Position numbers and translations under genes: made by a program. Below are positions 1 through 8,256 of a stretch of DNA of 64,000 bases, piece by piece; within the stretch, counting starts at the first letter, position 1; each line of letters opens with the position of its first letter. A model generated the notes under the pieces. That model saw nothing but the letters and a program-made list of their open reading frames with translations. It did no database searches and was not told where the DNA came from. This DNA is from Candidatus Poribacteria bacterium (GTDB lineage: Bacteria > Poribacteria > WGA-4E > PCPOR2b): contig PYIZ01000048.1 in NCBI GenBank assembly GCA_003635265.1, forward strand, positions 1-64,000, given 5' to 3'.

Positions 1-53
1 GCCGTCTGCCCTGCTGAAGCGGTCTGCTTAAAGGTTCGTCCCGCTGGGGTTTT

Positions 54-103
54 AGTGAAACCCAACGCTGGATCTTGGTTTGAATTGGATGTTGGGTTTC
101 ACT
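54..103. repeat. Inverted repeat, 13-bp perfect arms
   Basis: AGTGAAACCCAAC at 54-66 is matched by its exact reverse complement at 91-103, with a 24-nt centre. A related CAACCCAACC string lies at about 174-183. The arrangement resembles a short MITE-like or REP-like element. Nothing in positions 1-254 looks coding. Confidence 0.6.
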
Positions 104-254
104 CTATTTATAGAATAATGTTGCTGGAAGGTAGGATCTCTATTGCCCTTGATATCGATTTGCGCTTAACCGTTCAACCCAACCTACATTACTGCATTTC
201 CCCAAGATGGCTTGGATATGTCTATCCAAGCGGAGCGAGCTTGCCGAATAATTT

Positions 255-1100
255 CTAAGTCCATGCAGTCTTTCTTGATATGTGGTGTTCGTGCTGGTCA
301 CGGCGGGGTGGAATTTCTGTCCCCCTCAATTCACGTATTAACTCAATCAGCCCTTCCGTTGCTGCCTCCAAGAACTTTTCCCCTTTTTCCACGGTGGCTT
401 TGGTCGCATCGCCTAACACGCCGCTTGCGGTCTGCGAACTCCAATACGGTATCAAACGTGCAGCCGATCCTTGGGGGTGGGTTCCTGCGAGCAGATCCGT
501 TTTGAAACTCGGCGGCAACGGCGACCTTTCATCGACCGCCCGACTCATATCGACCAGATCCGGTTTTAAGGCGAGATAGAGAGCGGTTTCATATTCTCCC
601 CCGTGTGATGTTCCACCATACTCAGAATCCCTGACCTCGGCACCGACATCCTTAATTTTGCGTACGTCCCAATGGTTCACTGAACCGCAGAGAATCTTCC
701 CTTCATATTCAATATTCGTCAATCGCGCTGCGAGATCGAGGGGAGAGGCGTTGCTTCCGTGACCGTTGACAATAAGGATTCGCTTGAACCCGTGATGGGC
801 AAGGCTGCAACAGACATCCCTGACGTACTTGATAAAGGTGTCCCAGCCTATGGTGAGTGTTCCGTGGAAATCCATGTGGTGGGGGCTATAGCCGTGCGGA
901 ACCGGCGGCGCAAGCACCGCCTCCGATGGGATACACGCTACGGCGCGTTCGCAGATGCCTGTGCAAAGGACGACATCCGTATCGACAGGGAGGTGGGGAC
1001 CGTGGTCTTCATATGTTGCAACGGGGAGGACGGCGACGCGGTCTTGTTCGGCAGCCTCTTTGGTTTCGTACCAGATCATTTCGGCGAAGCGATATTTCAT
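255..1100 (-). CDS. Creatininase-family amidohydrolase
   Basis: Metal-dependent amidohydrolase of the creatininase / MftE-like family, about 281 residues, the usual family size. Members cleave cyclic or linear amide bonds (creatinine, formamides), so the substrate cannot be read from sequence. The family metal-binding stretches are present: HGPHLPVDTD near the N-terminus, NGHGSN in the middle and GGEYET further on, which supply the Glu, His and Asp ligands of the di-metal site. I place the start at 1100, MKYRFAEM, because AAGGAGAC sits 6 nt ahead of it; an in-frame ATG at 1115 lies upstream of that Shine-Dalgarno. The gene stands alone on the minus strand, with palindromic repeats upstream. 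Family assignment is firm; substrate is unknown. Confidence 0.85.
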   Translation of the reverse strand: MKYRFAEMIWYETKEAAEQDRVAVLPVATYEDHGPHLPVDTDVVLCTGICERAVACIPSEAVLAPPVPHGYSPHHMDFHGTLTIGWDTFIKYVRDVCCSLAHHGFKRILIVNGHGSNASPLDLAARLTNIEYEGKILCGSVNHWDVRKIKDVGAEVRDSEYGGTSHGGEYETALYLALKPDLVDMSRAVDERSPLPPSFKTDLLAGTHPQGSAARLIPYWSSQTASGVLGDATKATVEKGEKFLEAATEGLIELIRELRGTEIPPRRDQHEHHISRKTAWT

Positions 1101-1149
1101 TATTGTCTCCTTCATTTCGGTGTGGTGTGCTAACGCAAGTTGCTATCTA

Positions 1150-1300
1150 CCGATATACACCGCAGAGCCGCAGAGAACGCAGAGAAAAGCAGATAGCATG
1201 TTGATTTTGGAAAATCGACCTACATAGAGGTCATTGGGGTGAAAAATTATAGTAGGTTTTAGAATTATGGTGGATCTTAGAATTAATGAGACACTGCAAA
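1150..1300. repeat. Dispersed-repeat DNA upstream of the creatininase gene
   Basis: No convincing gene lies between 1116 and 1467. The stretch begins with a degenerate iteration of CGCAGAG / ACGCAGAG units (about 1159-1186), a simple repeat common between genes in many bacterial genomes. It continues with a near-direct repeat of TTTTAGAATTA / CTTAGAATTA (about 1257-1286). Any short open frame here is most likely translated repeat. Confidence 0.45.
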
Positions 1301-1330
1301 TCCCGGCTTGTCGAGTCCCGTTCCGAGGAT

Positions 1331-1408
1331 CCCGATGTATCGGGAGATGCCGATGAATCGGCACCGGTGCGGTTAGAAACCGCACCTACCGGTCCCGATA
1401 GATCGGGA
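1331..1408. repeat. Cluster of short palindromes (CCCGAT-type)
   Basis: Several perfect or near-perfect palindromes follow each other: CCCGATGTATCGGG (1331-1344), CCGATGAATCGG (about 1350-1361), GGTGCGGTT/AACCGCACC around a 3-nt loop (about 1366-1386) and TCCCGATAGATCGGGA (1393-1408). The CCCGAT-type motif recurs in other gaps of the window near 22.8, 26.0-26.1, 31.3 and 58.2-58.3 kb. It is probably a REP-like family. Confidence 0.7.
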
Positions 1409-1467
1409 TCGAAACCGAGGTGCGAAAGTGTCTACTCGGATTATGCTGTGCTTTGGCGGTATCTTTA

Positions 1468-2589
1468 TCAATTGCAAAGTTCAACCTTCGATGGATTTGC
1501 GTAACACTGATAGTGGGATTCGACCTCTGCTTCCGGTGTGATGCCTTCGTGAACGTAGGCACGAAATTGGAGACGAACATTATCGTGCGGCGGATGGTGG
1601 AGGATGCTCATCTGTTGAGGGACAGCGATCTCCCCGAAGAAGCCGGGGTGCTCGATGTTTTCCGGGTGATCGAACAGCGCGAGTCCGTTCACGCCATCTC
1701 CCACTGCCCCGCCGAGATCACACCAACGCGCCCGCTGATGATGCACCTCCTGCCGCCCGATCAGTCCCTCCGAATTTTCGACATGGCCTTCCTCCGGTAA
1801 GTTCATGGAGGGATTTAGCCGTGCCACGAAGAGAAATTGCCTGTCCCCGATGTCTAGCGGTGGGGTGGTTTCGTGGGTGATATCCAGAAAACGTCTCCCA
1901 TTATCGGCGTACCAGGCGCGTGCTGTTCGGGTTTCGGTTAGAATCTGGTCGCCGTTTCCTTTGACATAGATCAGATCTTCCACAAATTCGGCGTATACCG
2001 GTCCAGAGGTGAGTCTGATGAATCGTTGGTGCAGCATCTTCCCGCAGGGACCGTAAGGTGGCTCATCCCAATCTGACCAGATGTTTGCCGATCCACCCTC
2101 GCCGTGCCCACCGTAAGCGAGATAAAGTCCTGTGTGATGTGGGTGGTCGCCGCCACCCGCCCCACGCACAACCGTGCCGTAGTTCCCGTTGAGGGGCCAG
2201 AAATACGGTTTCCAGATGCCCAAGAAATTGTATCGCGTGAACACCTGATTATCGACGGTGATCAGGAGATGCGCCGGTTTCTGCTCGATAGCGTAGCGGT
2301 TGTTGGGTAGTAGGTCAACGACGCGGATAGCATACCATGCAGATTCTCCCGCGCTCAGGGAGCCGGTCTGCCAAGTTAGCTCACGGATTGTTGGTTCAAA
2401 CTGGGCAGGGGTCTCCGTATCTATCGGAGATCCATCCGCATCGGTTTGCGAGATGGCGAGTGTCGAAACTCCTTCCTGCCAATCGGGGAAGTGGTCTTTA
2501 GGGTTGAAAGGGAATTGGATGAGGTCGTTATTTCGGTCAATGGATCCAGCATCAACTTTGACGGTGACGGTGTTTGAATTGTGTCTCAA
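1468..2589 (-). CDS. DUF6807 (PmoA-like) family protein
   Basis: Protein of 373 residues that I recognise as the DUF6807 family, often annotated 'PmoA family protein'. That name does not imply methane oxidation. The family core is visible: YNFLGIWKPYFWPLNG, then GGDHPHHTGLYLAYG and SANIWSDW. These are typical of beta-sandwich proteins found beside sugar-catabolic genes in Planctomycetes, Bacteroidetes and Poribacteria. There is no signal peptide, so it is likely cytoplasmic. The biochemical function of the family is not established as far as I know. The gene is monocistronic on the minus strand, and a plausible sigma-70 promoter lies about 60 bp upstream. Confidence 0.75.
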   Translation of the reverse strand: MRHNSNTVTVKVDAGSIDRNNDLIQFPFNPKDHFPDWQEGVSTLAISQTDADGSPIDTETPAQFEPTIRELTWQTGSLSAGESAWYAIRVVDLLPNNRYAIEQKPAHLLITVDNQVFTRYNFLGIWKPYFWPLNGNYGTVVRGAGGGDHPHHTGLYLAYGGHGEGGSANIWSDWDEPPYGPCGKMLHQRFIRLTSGPVYAEFVEDLIYVKGNGDQILTETRTARAWYADNGRRFLDITHETTPPLDIGDRQFLFVARLNPSMNLPEEGHVENSEGLIGRQEVHHQRARWCDLGGAVGDGVNGLALFDHPENIEHPGFFGEIAVPQQMSILHHPPHDNVRLQFRAYVHEGITPEAEVESHYQCYANPSKVELCN

Positions 2590-2646
2590 TGGTTTGCTCC
2601 TTGCGTAGGAAATTGTAGCTATGGATATAATGAAACCTCTGTCGAT

Positions 2647-2675
2647 AGATTATCACAGTGACTGATAACGGTCAA
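2647..2675 (-). promoter_or_regulatory. Putative sigma-70 promoter of the DUF6807 gene
   Basis: Read on the minus strand, TTGACC (-35, 2675-2670) and TAATCT (-10, 2652-2647) are separated by exactly 17 nt. The box sits about 60 bp upstream of the ATG at 2589. This is pattern matching only. Confidence 0.45.
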
Positions 2676-2725
2676 GTTCAAACCGAGAAATTGGAAATAG
2701 TGGTGTAAGTTGAGGACAGATTTAT

Positions 2726-2733
2726 GGTATAAT
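2726..2733 (+). promoter_or_regulatory. Putative extended -10 promoter of the MscS gene
   Basis: TGGTATAAT has a perfect TATAAT (2728-2733) with an upstream TG. The -35 region at 17 nt distance is poor, which fits an extended -10 promoter. It lies about 80 bp before the ATG of the mechanosensitive channel gene. Confidence 0.45.
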
Positions 2734-2813
2734 TCTCTGAACAAAAAAGCAGGTGGTTTTATCTATTTTGACATAAATATGTTCAAAATATTAATAAGGA
2801 GACAGGACACAGA

Positions 2814-3758
2814 ATGGAAGTGCTATCCCAAGTTTGGAACATTATTAGAGATTTTTTCGTCAATCTGTATCAAACTGAACATCGTGGTCTGCTGCTAAGT
2901 GCTATAACCATCGTTACGCTGCTATTGATTAAAGCGATTTTGACCCGTCCTATAAGGGCGTATGTCTACAAACGGGCGCTGAAAGAAGCGAATGCCGATA
3001 ATTTTATGCTGACGTGGACGTTTGTCTGGATTGTCATCATTGTGATTTTCGGTGTTATCAGTCTTAGCGGTTCAATTCAGGCACTTGGTATTTCCGCAGG
3101 CTTTCTCGGGATGATTATCGGTTGGTCATTACAACAACCCGTAACTGGCGTCGCTGCATGGCTGATGTTGATTCTTAAACGTCCATTTAGAATTGGGCAA
3201 CGGGTCATTATCGCCGGCATCAAGGGGGATGTGGTGGATATCACACTCACCCATGTGATCCTTGATCAGGTTGGTGGTACGATTGTAGGTGAGGAGCGTT
3301 CGGGTCGCTCGATATTGATTCCCAACGCAATCCTTTTCACCCAGACAATTACGAATTATACCTTTGAGGTGGAGTATATCCTGAGTGAGGTGCCGGTGAG
3401 AATAACATTTCAGTCCGATTGGGAGGAGGCGGAAAAGATCTTAGTTGGTGCAGCGAAACAGGTAACAGCGAACACTATTGAGATAACTGGCGAGGAACCG
3501 TACATCAGGGCAGAGCTATTTGATGCGGGTGTGCTGATGCGGTTACGGTATAGGACAACCCCCGAAGATTATGCGAAAGATGTCAATGATATTGTAAAGA
3601 TTATCTATAAGGAGTTCAGCGAAAATGACAACGTGGAATTCTGCTATCCGCACTCCGAAGTCCTCTACTCCATGAAAAATCCTCCACCACCTATTGGAGC
3701 CTCAGAAGAATTGCCCACAGATTTTTCCAGACCTTCACCAAGAGGAGGAATTCGATGA
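2814..3758 (+). CDS. MscS-family mechanosensitive channel
   Basis: Small-conductance mechanosensitive channel family protein, 314 residues, close to the size of E. coli MscS. Such channels open under membrane tension and release osmolytes. Three hydrophobic segments are visible (about residues 23-45, 60-85 and 90-120), the last being the pore helix region (GISAGFLGMIIGWSLQQPVTG). The MscS beta domain follows, with FRIGQRVIIAG and SILIPNAILFTQTITNY, then an alpha/beta C-terminal domain. GGAGACAGG precedes the ATG at 2814. Its TGA overlaps the ATG of a 27-codon ORF, placing it at the head of a coupled run that leads to a sulfatase. That may be only convenient packing. Confidence 0.88.
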   Translation: MEVLSQVWNIIRDFFVNLYQTEHRGLLLSAITIVTLLLIKAILTRPIRAYVYKRALKEANADNFMLTWTFVWIVIIVIFGVISLSGSIQALGISAGFLGMIIGWSLQQPVTGVAAWLMLILKRPFRIGQRVIIAGIKGDVVDITLTHVILDQVGGTIVGEERSGRSILIPNAILFTQTITNYTFEVEYILSEVPVRITFQSDWEEAEKILVGAAKQVTANTIEITGEEPYIRAELFDAGVLMRLRYRTTPEDYAKDVNDIVKIIYKEFSENDNVEFCYPHSEVLYSMKNPPPPIGASEELPTDFSRPSPRGGIR

Positions 3759-3838
3759 ATTTGAATCTGCCGAAGGTTGCCGTGCCGGACCGGGTGAGCC
3801 TGGTCCAACGGATAACGGAAAGTGAGGTTGACGCATGA
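3755..3838 (+). CDS. 27-residue mini-ORF coupled on both sides
   Basis: Short frame of 27 residues, beginning MNLNLPKVAV and ending ESEVDA, not recognised as any known peptide. Three things support translation. A strong Shine-Dalgarno (AGAGGAGG) sits 7 nt before its ATG. Its ATG overlaps the TGA of the MscS gene (ATGA, 3755-3758). Its TGA overlaps the ATG of the next gene (ATGA, 3835-3838). It could be a leader peptide that couples the downstream genes, or the remnant of a deleted larger gene. There is no signal peptide or membrane segment. Translation is likely; a function for the peptide itself is unproven. Confidence 0.5.
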   Translation: MNLNLPKVAVPDRVSLVQRITESEVDA

Positions 3839-4629
3839 ACAATAGCGAAAGATTGCACTGGTCGTTTGATTACAACTATGGTGCACAAAAGCCCCAATTC
3901 ACAGAGCAATTGGTCGAAACATTCCTCAGATTTTATGCGGAACCCAAAACAGACCGAATAAGTGCCGAAACCACCGAGCATATTTACGATATATTTCCGA
4001 ACTACTGGCGTGGCTACGCGATAGGAGAGCATCGGCAAGATAACCTAAGCCTTGGTCAGACAATTATCAAACGGCAGCAAACAGATGATGCACACTGGCA
4101 CTACGCTATTGAGTACACCAACAGGACGAGCGGTGAGGACCTCCAACTCCGTTTTCATACCGCTAACGATCTATACCGATCGCTCGCAGGTAAGTGGTAC
4201 GTCCATGCACAGAACGACTGTCAGGACAGCTATTCTACATTCGCTTGTGAGGGTGAACGCGTTGCGGACGAAATTCGACTGACCCTCAATCATGCTGAGA
4301 TTACCGTCGGTTGCATACAGAAAGATGTGCCGTTCACCTGTAATTGGGCACTGTTCGATGTGATTCCTGCGTTCAGCCGGACGATTCAAGGGTCGGGCGA
4401 AGTCGTGGAAATGGTCCTCCTAGAAGACTTGGAGAAGCTGAGACCTGTGAACCGCATTGGTTTCCTCGAATCGATTCAGCTACACGAAACGCAGCTTGAT
4501 GGCTATTATCTATACGGGGAAGGACTGCTTCCGTCTTACTGGTGGCTCGATATGCATGGCAACGTGGCAATTTCTGCCAACTTCTTCCAAACCCTTGTGC
4601 TTAGAGAGATAGTGGGGGGCAGCGCATGA
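3835..4629 (+). CDS. Uncharacterised protein coupled to a sulfatase
   Basis: Protein of 264 residues that I do not recognise. It has no signal peptide and no membrane helix. Composition is rich in aromatic residues and alternating beta-type segments, and the centre (LQLRFHTANDLYRSLAGKWY) suggests a soluble beta-rich fold. Its start overlaps the stop of the mini-ORF and its stop overlaps the sulfatase ATG (ATGA at 4626-4629), so translation of the two is almost surely coupled. The tight link makes a shared pathway with the sulfatase plausible, for example handling the desulfated product, but this is inference from position only. Confidence 0.7.
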   Translation: MNNSERLHWSFDYNYGAQKPQFTEQLVETFLRFYAEPKTDRISAETTEHIYDIFPNYWRGYAIGEHRQDNLSLGQTIIKRQQTDDAHWHYAIEYTNRTSGEDLQLRFHTANDLYRSLAGKWYVHAQNDCQDSYSTFACEGERVADEIRLTLNHAEITVGCIQKDVPFTCNWALFDVIPAFSRTIQGSGEVVEMVLLEDLEKLRPVNRIGFLESIQLHETQLDGYYLYGEGLLPSYWWLDMHGNVAISANFFQTLVLREIVGGSA

Positions 4630-6086
4630 GCGAACGACCGAATATCCTTTTTATCAATACAGATCAGCAATCTTGGAACGCTGTTTCCGCTTATGGCAAT
4701 CCATACCTGCATACGCCGAACATTGACCGCCTGCACCGAAACGGAACTTCTTTCATGCGTTCTTATTGTAGCGATCCGGTATGCGCTGCTACGCGATCCA
4801 GTTGGGCAACGGGACTTTACACTTCAGAGACAGGTGTGCCTTTTAACGGTGGGTATATGCACGAGGAAATTCAGGATATTGGACAGGTTCTGAATGCCAA
4901 TGGATATAAGGCTTTCCACTGTGGCAAGTGGCACGTGCCGGGCAGAAACGTGCGCGAAAGTTTCCACACCCTTTATTATGGAAAGCATGACATCGGTGCG
5001 GGCGGTGGGGAGTATTACGACTCGGCTTCTACGCACGCTGTGATAGACTTTCTGACAACCTACGACGGTGACGCGCCATTCTATCTGCAAATTGGCTACC
5101 TCAATCCGCACGATGTGTGTGAATATCTGCACAACCACGAGGAAAAACGTATCCCGAATCCGTTGCAGCAGGGGATTATCACTGAAGAAGAATTACCGCC
5201 GCTGCCCGAAAACTTCCATTACGATGAAAGCGAAACTGTGCTGCAGCAGGTCTGCCGTAGAACTGATGACGCGCTCATTCATTCGGCAATTCTGAATGGA
5301 GTGCGGGATTGGGACGAGTTCCATTGGCGGTATCTTATATGGAACTATTACCGATTCATCGAAAAGGTTGATGCAGAGATCGGTATCGTGCTCAATGTGC
5401 TCCAACAGACACCTTTCTGCGACGACACGGTTATCATCTTCAGTGCAGACCACGGCGAGGCGTGTGGCAGTCATCAGATGTTCCAGAAGTTCACGCTATA
5501 CGAGGAAAGCATTCGTGTCCCGTTCATCGTTTCTTGCTTGGGGGACGATGTGCCGGTGCAGAAAAACCGTTTCGATAGAGAGCATTTTATCTCTGGCGTA
5601 GATCTGGTTCCTACAGTTTACGACTATGCTGGTATAGATGCGGTGGATACCGTGCAAGTCAATCGATGCGATGCTCCAAGACTCGGAGGCATGAGTGTGC
5701 GTCCACTTGCAGAAGGCGGTGGAATACCTTGGCGTGAGTACGCCTATGTGGAGAGCAACTACTGGGGACGGGCGGTTGTCGCGGACAGATATAAATATGT
5801 CACGGAGTATAAACCTGCTGACCCGGAGGATTTCCGTCCGCCGGGACCGGACGCATCGCGTCTTGGACGTGCGCAGCTTTTCGATCTACAGGAAGATCCG
5901 TGGGAAACGCAGAATTTGGCGAGTCAGTCAGGATACGAAGATGTGATTGATCGGTGTCGGGCAAATCTGCTTGCCCAAGAAGATAGACTGAACCGATGGC
6001 AGATCGAGCATCCGAATCCGCGCAACGTCATATCCAATTGGGGCGGCCGTCTGCGAACTGAGTGGGGAGGCTTATCTACGTCCTAA
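4626..6086 (+). CDS. Sulfatase with CxAxR maturation motif
   Basis: Arylsulfatase-family hydrolase (alkaline phosphatase superfamily), 486 residues, which would cleave sulfate esters. The N-terminal NILFINTDQQSW supplies metal ligands, FHCGKWHV gives the conserved Lys/His pair and FSADHGEACGSH the C-terminal Asp-His ligands. The formylglycine site reads C53-A-A-T-R57, i.e. CxAxR rather than the CxPxR preferred by aerobic FGE; radical-SAM maturases accept such variants. No signal peptide is visible, so it is probably cytoplasmic. Its start overlaps the preceding unknown gene by 4 bp. The tail (LFDLQEDPWETQNLA) is the typical sulfatase C-terminal 'DL..DP.E..NL' region. Substrate unknown, possibly a sulfated glycan or small organosulfate. 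Confidence 0.9.
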   Translation: MSERPNILFINTDQQSWNAVSAYGNPYLHTPNIDRLHRNGTSFMRSYCSDPVCAATRSSWATGLYTSETGVPFNGGYMHEEIQDIGQVLNANGYKAFHCGKWHVPGRNVRESFHTLYYGKHDIGAGGGEYYDSASTHAVIDFLTTYDGDAPFYLQIGYLNPHDVCEYLHNHEEKRIPNPLQQGIITEEELPPLPENFHYDESETVLQQVCRRTDDALIHSAILNGVRDWDEFHWRYLIWNYYRFIEKVDAEIGIVLNVLQQTPFCDDTVIIFSADHGEACGSHQMFQKFTLYEESIRVPFIVSCLGDDVPVQKNRFDREHFISGVDLVPTVYDYAGIDAVDTVQVNRCDAPRLGGMSVRPLAEGGGIPWREYAYVESNYWGRAVVADRYKYVTEYKPADPEDFRPPGPDASRLGRAQLFDLQEDPWETQNLASQSGYEDVIDRCRANLLAQEDRLNRWQIEHPNPRNVISNWGGRLRTEWGGLSTS

Positions 6087-6138
6087 AAGTTCTTGCGGAG
6101 GCATTCGGGTGTGCTGACATTAGACTTGGAATCGTGGA

Positions 6139-6489
6139 TCATTCTGCCGAAACAACGAAACCGCTTCCTCCGTCAACCACACGGATTTCGAGCGCATTCC
6201 CATAACGCAGCAGACCGTAACTCAATCGTGTCAGATAAAAAATGCGCGTTGCGGCTCTTACAAGCGACAGCGGTTTTTGAAGCGAATCCCTCCATCTTTT
6301 CTTGCCAAAAGCGGAGAGCACGATTGAAGCCACATGAATAGAGACGCAGGCAAACATATCTAGGGCGAACGCAAGGAGAAAGAGAAGCGGAAGGGGAATC
6401 CAAATATTCCGCTCCGGTTTGACTGCATCCCCGTTGAGGATGCGAACTCTTAGAACGAGTGCAACACGCCGACGACTTGACCTGCTCAT
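6139..6489 (-). CDS. Small membrane protein of the sigma-factor operon
   Basis: Protein of 116 residues with one strong hydrophobic segment (IPLPLLFLLAFALDMFACVS, about residues 31-50) and possibly a second just after it. The end reads LEIRVVDGGSG. I do not know a named family, although small PLPLLF-type membrane proteins often sit behind SHOCT-like proteins in ECF-sigma operons. GGAGGAAAG directly precedes the ATG at 6489, and the gap to the upstream gene is 19 bp, so it is the last gene of the four-gene sigma operon. It converges with the sulfatase gene. A role in envelope sensing is inference from context. Confidence 0.6.
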   Translation of the reverse strand: MSRSSRRRVALVLRVRILNGDAVKPERNIWIPLPLLFLLAFALDMFACVSIHVASIVLSAFGKKRWRDSLQKPLSLVRAATRIFYLTRLSYGLLRYGNALEIRVVDGGSGFVVSAE

Positions 6490-6508
6490 CTTTCCTCCAG
6501 TCGTGACA

Positions 6509-6895
6509 TTACTCGATGCGAATCGTCACGCCCTCATTTCCATCAAGCACCGACACAAAGTCAAATGTCCCGATATCTTCGAGTTCGTCAATCCCTTCTT
6601 CAATCACTTCACAGATAGCCGTGAAAGTCTCAACGAAGTCAAAATTAGCGTATTTCTCACGAATCAGTTGGGCAGATTCCTCAAACTGCTTATTTTGACT
6701 TATTGCGAGATCGACCATGAGTGGTATCAGCTTTGCGGACGGCGGCAGGAGCCGTCCTGCCAATTTTACCAGAGATAGCGGTAGTGCAACACACACGGCT
6801 GGTGCTTCTAAATCACCGTCGAATACGAGAATCTTCAATGATTTCCCTTTGTAACTGCCAGATTCTGGCTGCGTTGATGTAGTTTGTGTATCCAT
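6509..6895 (-). CDS. SHOCT-like / LiaX-N-terminal-like protein
   Basis: Protein of 128 residues. The centre (LKILVFDGDLEAPAVCVALPLSLVKLAGRLLP, about 20-51) resembles the N-terminal segment of YvlB/LiaX-like proteins, which begin with a short beta pair followed by 'P..L...L.K'. The C-terminal half is acidic and helical (EVIEEGIDELEDIGTFDFVSVLDGNEGVTIRIE). AGGAGGAACAAT precedes the ATG at 6895. It lies between the anti-sigma gene and a small membrane protein gene on the same strand, so it is probably co-regulated by the sigma factor. In Firmicutes, relatives take part in cell-envelope stress responses. The similarity is weak and was judged by eye. Confidence 0.5.
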   Translation of the reverse strand: MDTQTTSTQPESGSYKGKSLKILVFDGDLEAPAVCVALPLSLVKLAGRLLPPSAKLIPLMVDLAISQNKQFEESAQLIREKYANFDFVETFTAICEVIEEGIDELEDIGTFDFVSVLDGNEGVTIRIE

Positions 6896-6926
6896 TATTG
6901 TTCCTCCTACTGTTTCTAAGGTTGAG

Positions 6927-7523
6927 TTAATTGAATAACGTGTGACGCCTCAGACCGTTAAGCATCGGTTGATACGTCAATTTTGGCAGCGGGTTCAAGT
7001 GATACAATATATTTGGATAAATCTGTCTCAGCGGATTTCGATGGGATTTTGCGAGTGAACGGCGTGATGATTCAATCGAATGTAGTGTTTGAGTTTTCGA
7101 GAAATGGCTCCATTTCACTAGCACGGTGTGGATTCGCTGGAATACGATTGCAAAAACGCGAAAGTAGATTCTAGGTGGTAATAAAATTAAGCCTACAATC
7201 ATTGTGGCGAACGCTTTGGGGAATCTCGTCAATTGTCCGCTGGTGAGTTGTCTTGATACACTGGTGATATATCCTAGTTCTTGAGAGAAGTCCCACGACG
7301 ATGCCGACCCCTCAATTCGCTCCATTACATTATCCGCCAAATCTGAAGGGGGTTCAAGCTGTGGGTAGCTTTCGATACCGCGGAGAGTTGCTTGTAGATA
7401 TTCCATTTCCCGCTTGCAACGACTACAGGCGAGCAGATGGGCTTCAAACTGAGCAATACGTTCGTCATTGAGCACCGCATCTATGTATAATTGAGACAGT
7501 TCTTCAAAGTTTCTACAATCCAT
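6927..7523 (-). CDS. Zinc-finger anti-sigma factor
   Basis: Putative membrane-anchored anti-sigma factor, 198 residues. The N-terminus has the ZAS-type motif, with FEAHLLACSRCKREME giving the H-x3-C-x2-C zinc site at about residues 27-34. This domain binds the partner ECF sigma factor. A single hydrophobic stretch (FATMIVGLILLPPRIYFRVFAIVF, about 105-128) would anchor it in the membrane; the remaining tail is basic and would be the sensing part or simply non-conserved. It starts only 3 bp after the sigma gene stop; AAGGAAAAAT lies about 10 nt before the ATG. The sigma-then-anti-sigma order is typical of ECF pairs. The inducing signal is not evident. Confidence 0.8.
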   Translation of the reverse strand: MDCRNFEELSQLYIDAVLNDERIAQFEAHLLACSRCKREMEYLQATLRGIESYPQLEPPSDLADNVMERIEGSASSWDFSQELGYITSVSRQLTSGQLTRFPKAFATMIVGLILLPPRIYFRVFAIVFQRIHTVLVKWSHFSKTQTLHSIESSRRSLAKSHRNPLRQIYPNILYHLNPLPKLTYQPMLNGLRRHTLFN

Positions 7524-7526
7524 GGT

Positions 7527-8147
7527 TCATATTTTTCCTTCTACAAAGGCTTGCAACTTCGATTTTAGAAGTTCTCTTGCGCGAAAGATATGGGTTTTCA
7601 CTGTTCCCATCGGAATTTCCATCACCTGCGAGATCTCTTCGTAGGAAAGTCCGTTGAGGTGGAAGAGCGTGATAACCAACCGATACTGGTGCGGGAGTTT
7701 GTTAATTGCCTCGTGAACGATGGATTGGGTTTCCTGCTGCTCAATCAACTCCAACGGCGATGGCGTTGCATCGGCAATCTGAAAGCTGTGATCTGTTGTC
7801 AGCTGCTGATCAAGTGAAGCCATATTTTCATGGCGCAAGCGATTAAGGCACTCGTTCCGAGCAATTCGACATAGCCACGTTTTTAGGCGGGCGTCACCGC
7901 GAAATTGCTTCAGGGAACGATATGCCTTCAGGAACGTATCCTGTGTTGCATCATCCGCCTCCTCAAACTGTCGGAGCATGCGATAACACAGGTTGAAGAT
8001 ATGCTGTTGGTGACGCTCAATCAACAGCCTGAACAACTGTGTCTCGCCCATACACACCCGTTTGACTAATTCGTTATCCTCCGCTTGACTCGCATCAGTT
8101 GAGTGGGATACAGTTCCATCGTCTTTCTGACAATCTGTTTGTGGCAT
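7527..8147 (-). CDS. ECF RNA polymerase sigma factor (RpoE-like)
   Basis: Sigma-70 family group IV factor, 206 residues. Region 2 is clear: FRLLIERHQQHIFNLCYRML, then EEADDATQDTFLKAYRSLKQF and TWLCRIARNECLNRLR. Region 4 follows with LPHQYRLVITLFHLNGLSYEEISQVMEIPMGTVKTHIFRAR, the helix-turn-helix that reads the -35 element. It directs transcription of a stress regulon and is expected to be held inactive by the zinc-finger anti-sigma encoded next. The ATG at 8147 has only a weak Shine-Dalgarno (GAGATAAG). A possible self-recognised promoter lies about 40-70 bp upstream, which would make the operon autoregulated. Confidence 0.92.
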   Translation of the reverse strand: MPQTDCQKDDGTVSHSTDASQAEDNELVKRVCMGETQLFRLLIERHQQHIFNLCYRMLRQFEEADDATQDTFLKAYRSLKQFRGDARLKTWLCRIARNECLNRLRHENMASLDQQLTTDHSFQIADATPSPLELIEQQETQSIVHEAINKLPHQYRLVITLFHLNGLSYEEISQVMEIPMGTVKTHIFRARELLKSKLQAFVEGKI

Positions 8148-8187
8148 CGGCTTATCTCGTTTGTTACAATTTAACGTTCAGAATAGA

Positions 8188-8215
8188 TAGACACAGATAG
8201 TCAGTATATGTTTCA
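8188..8215 (-). promoter_or_regulatory. Possible ECF-type promoter of the sigma operon
   Basis: On the minus strand, TGAAAC (8215-8210), a 16-nt spacer and TGTCTA (8193-8188) resemble the GGAAC-N16-GTCTA promoters of RpoE-like factors. If real, the sigma factor activates its own operon. Motif match only. Confidence 0.3.
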
Positions 8216-8256
8216 AAAAAGTTTGGAACACTTCTCTTTGTCGGTTGCAAACGGCG

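Noticed and set aside
1143..1385. 80-codon minus-strand frame with a cysteine-rich end
   Set aside because: It translates a CGCAGAG-type simple repeat and palindromes; such spurious proteins are known from many genomes.
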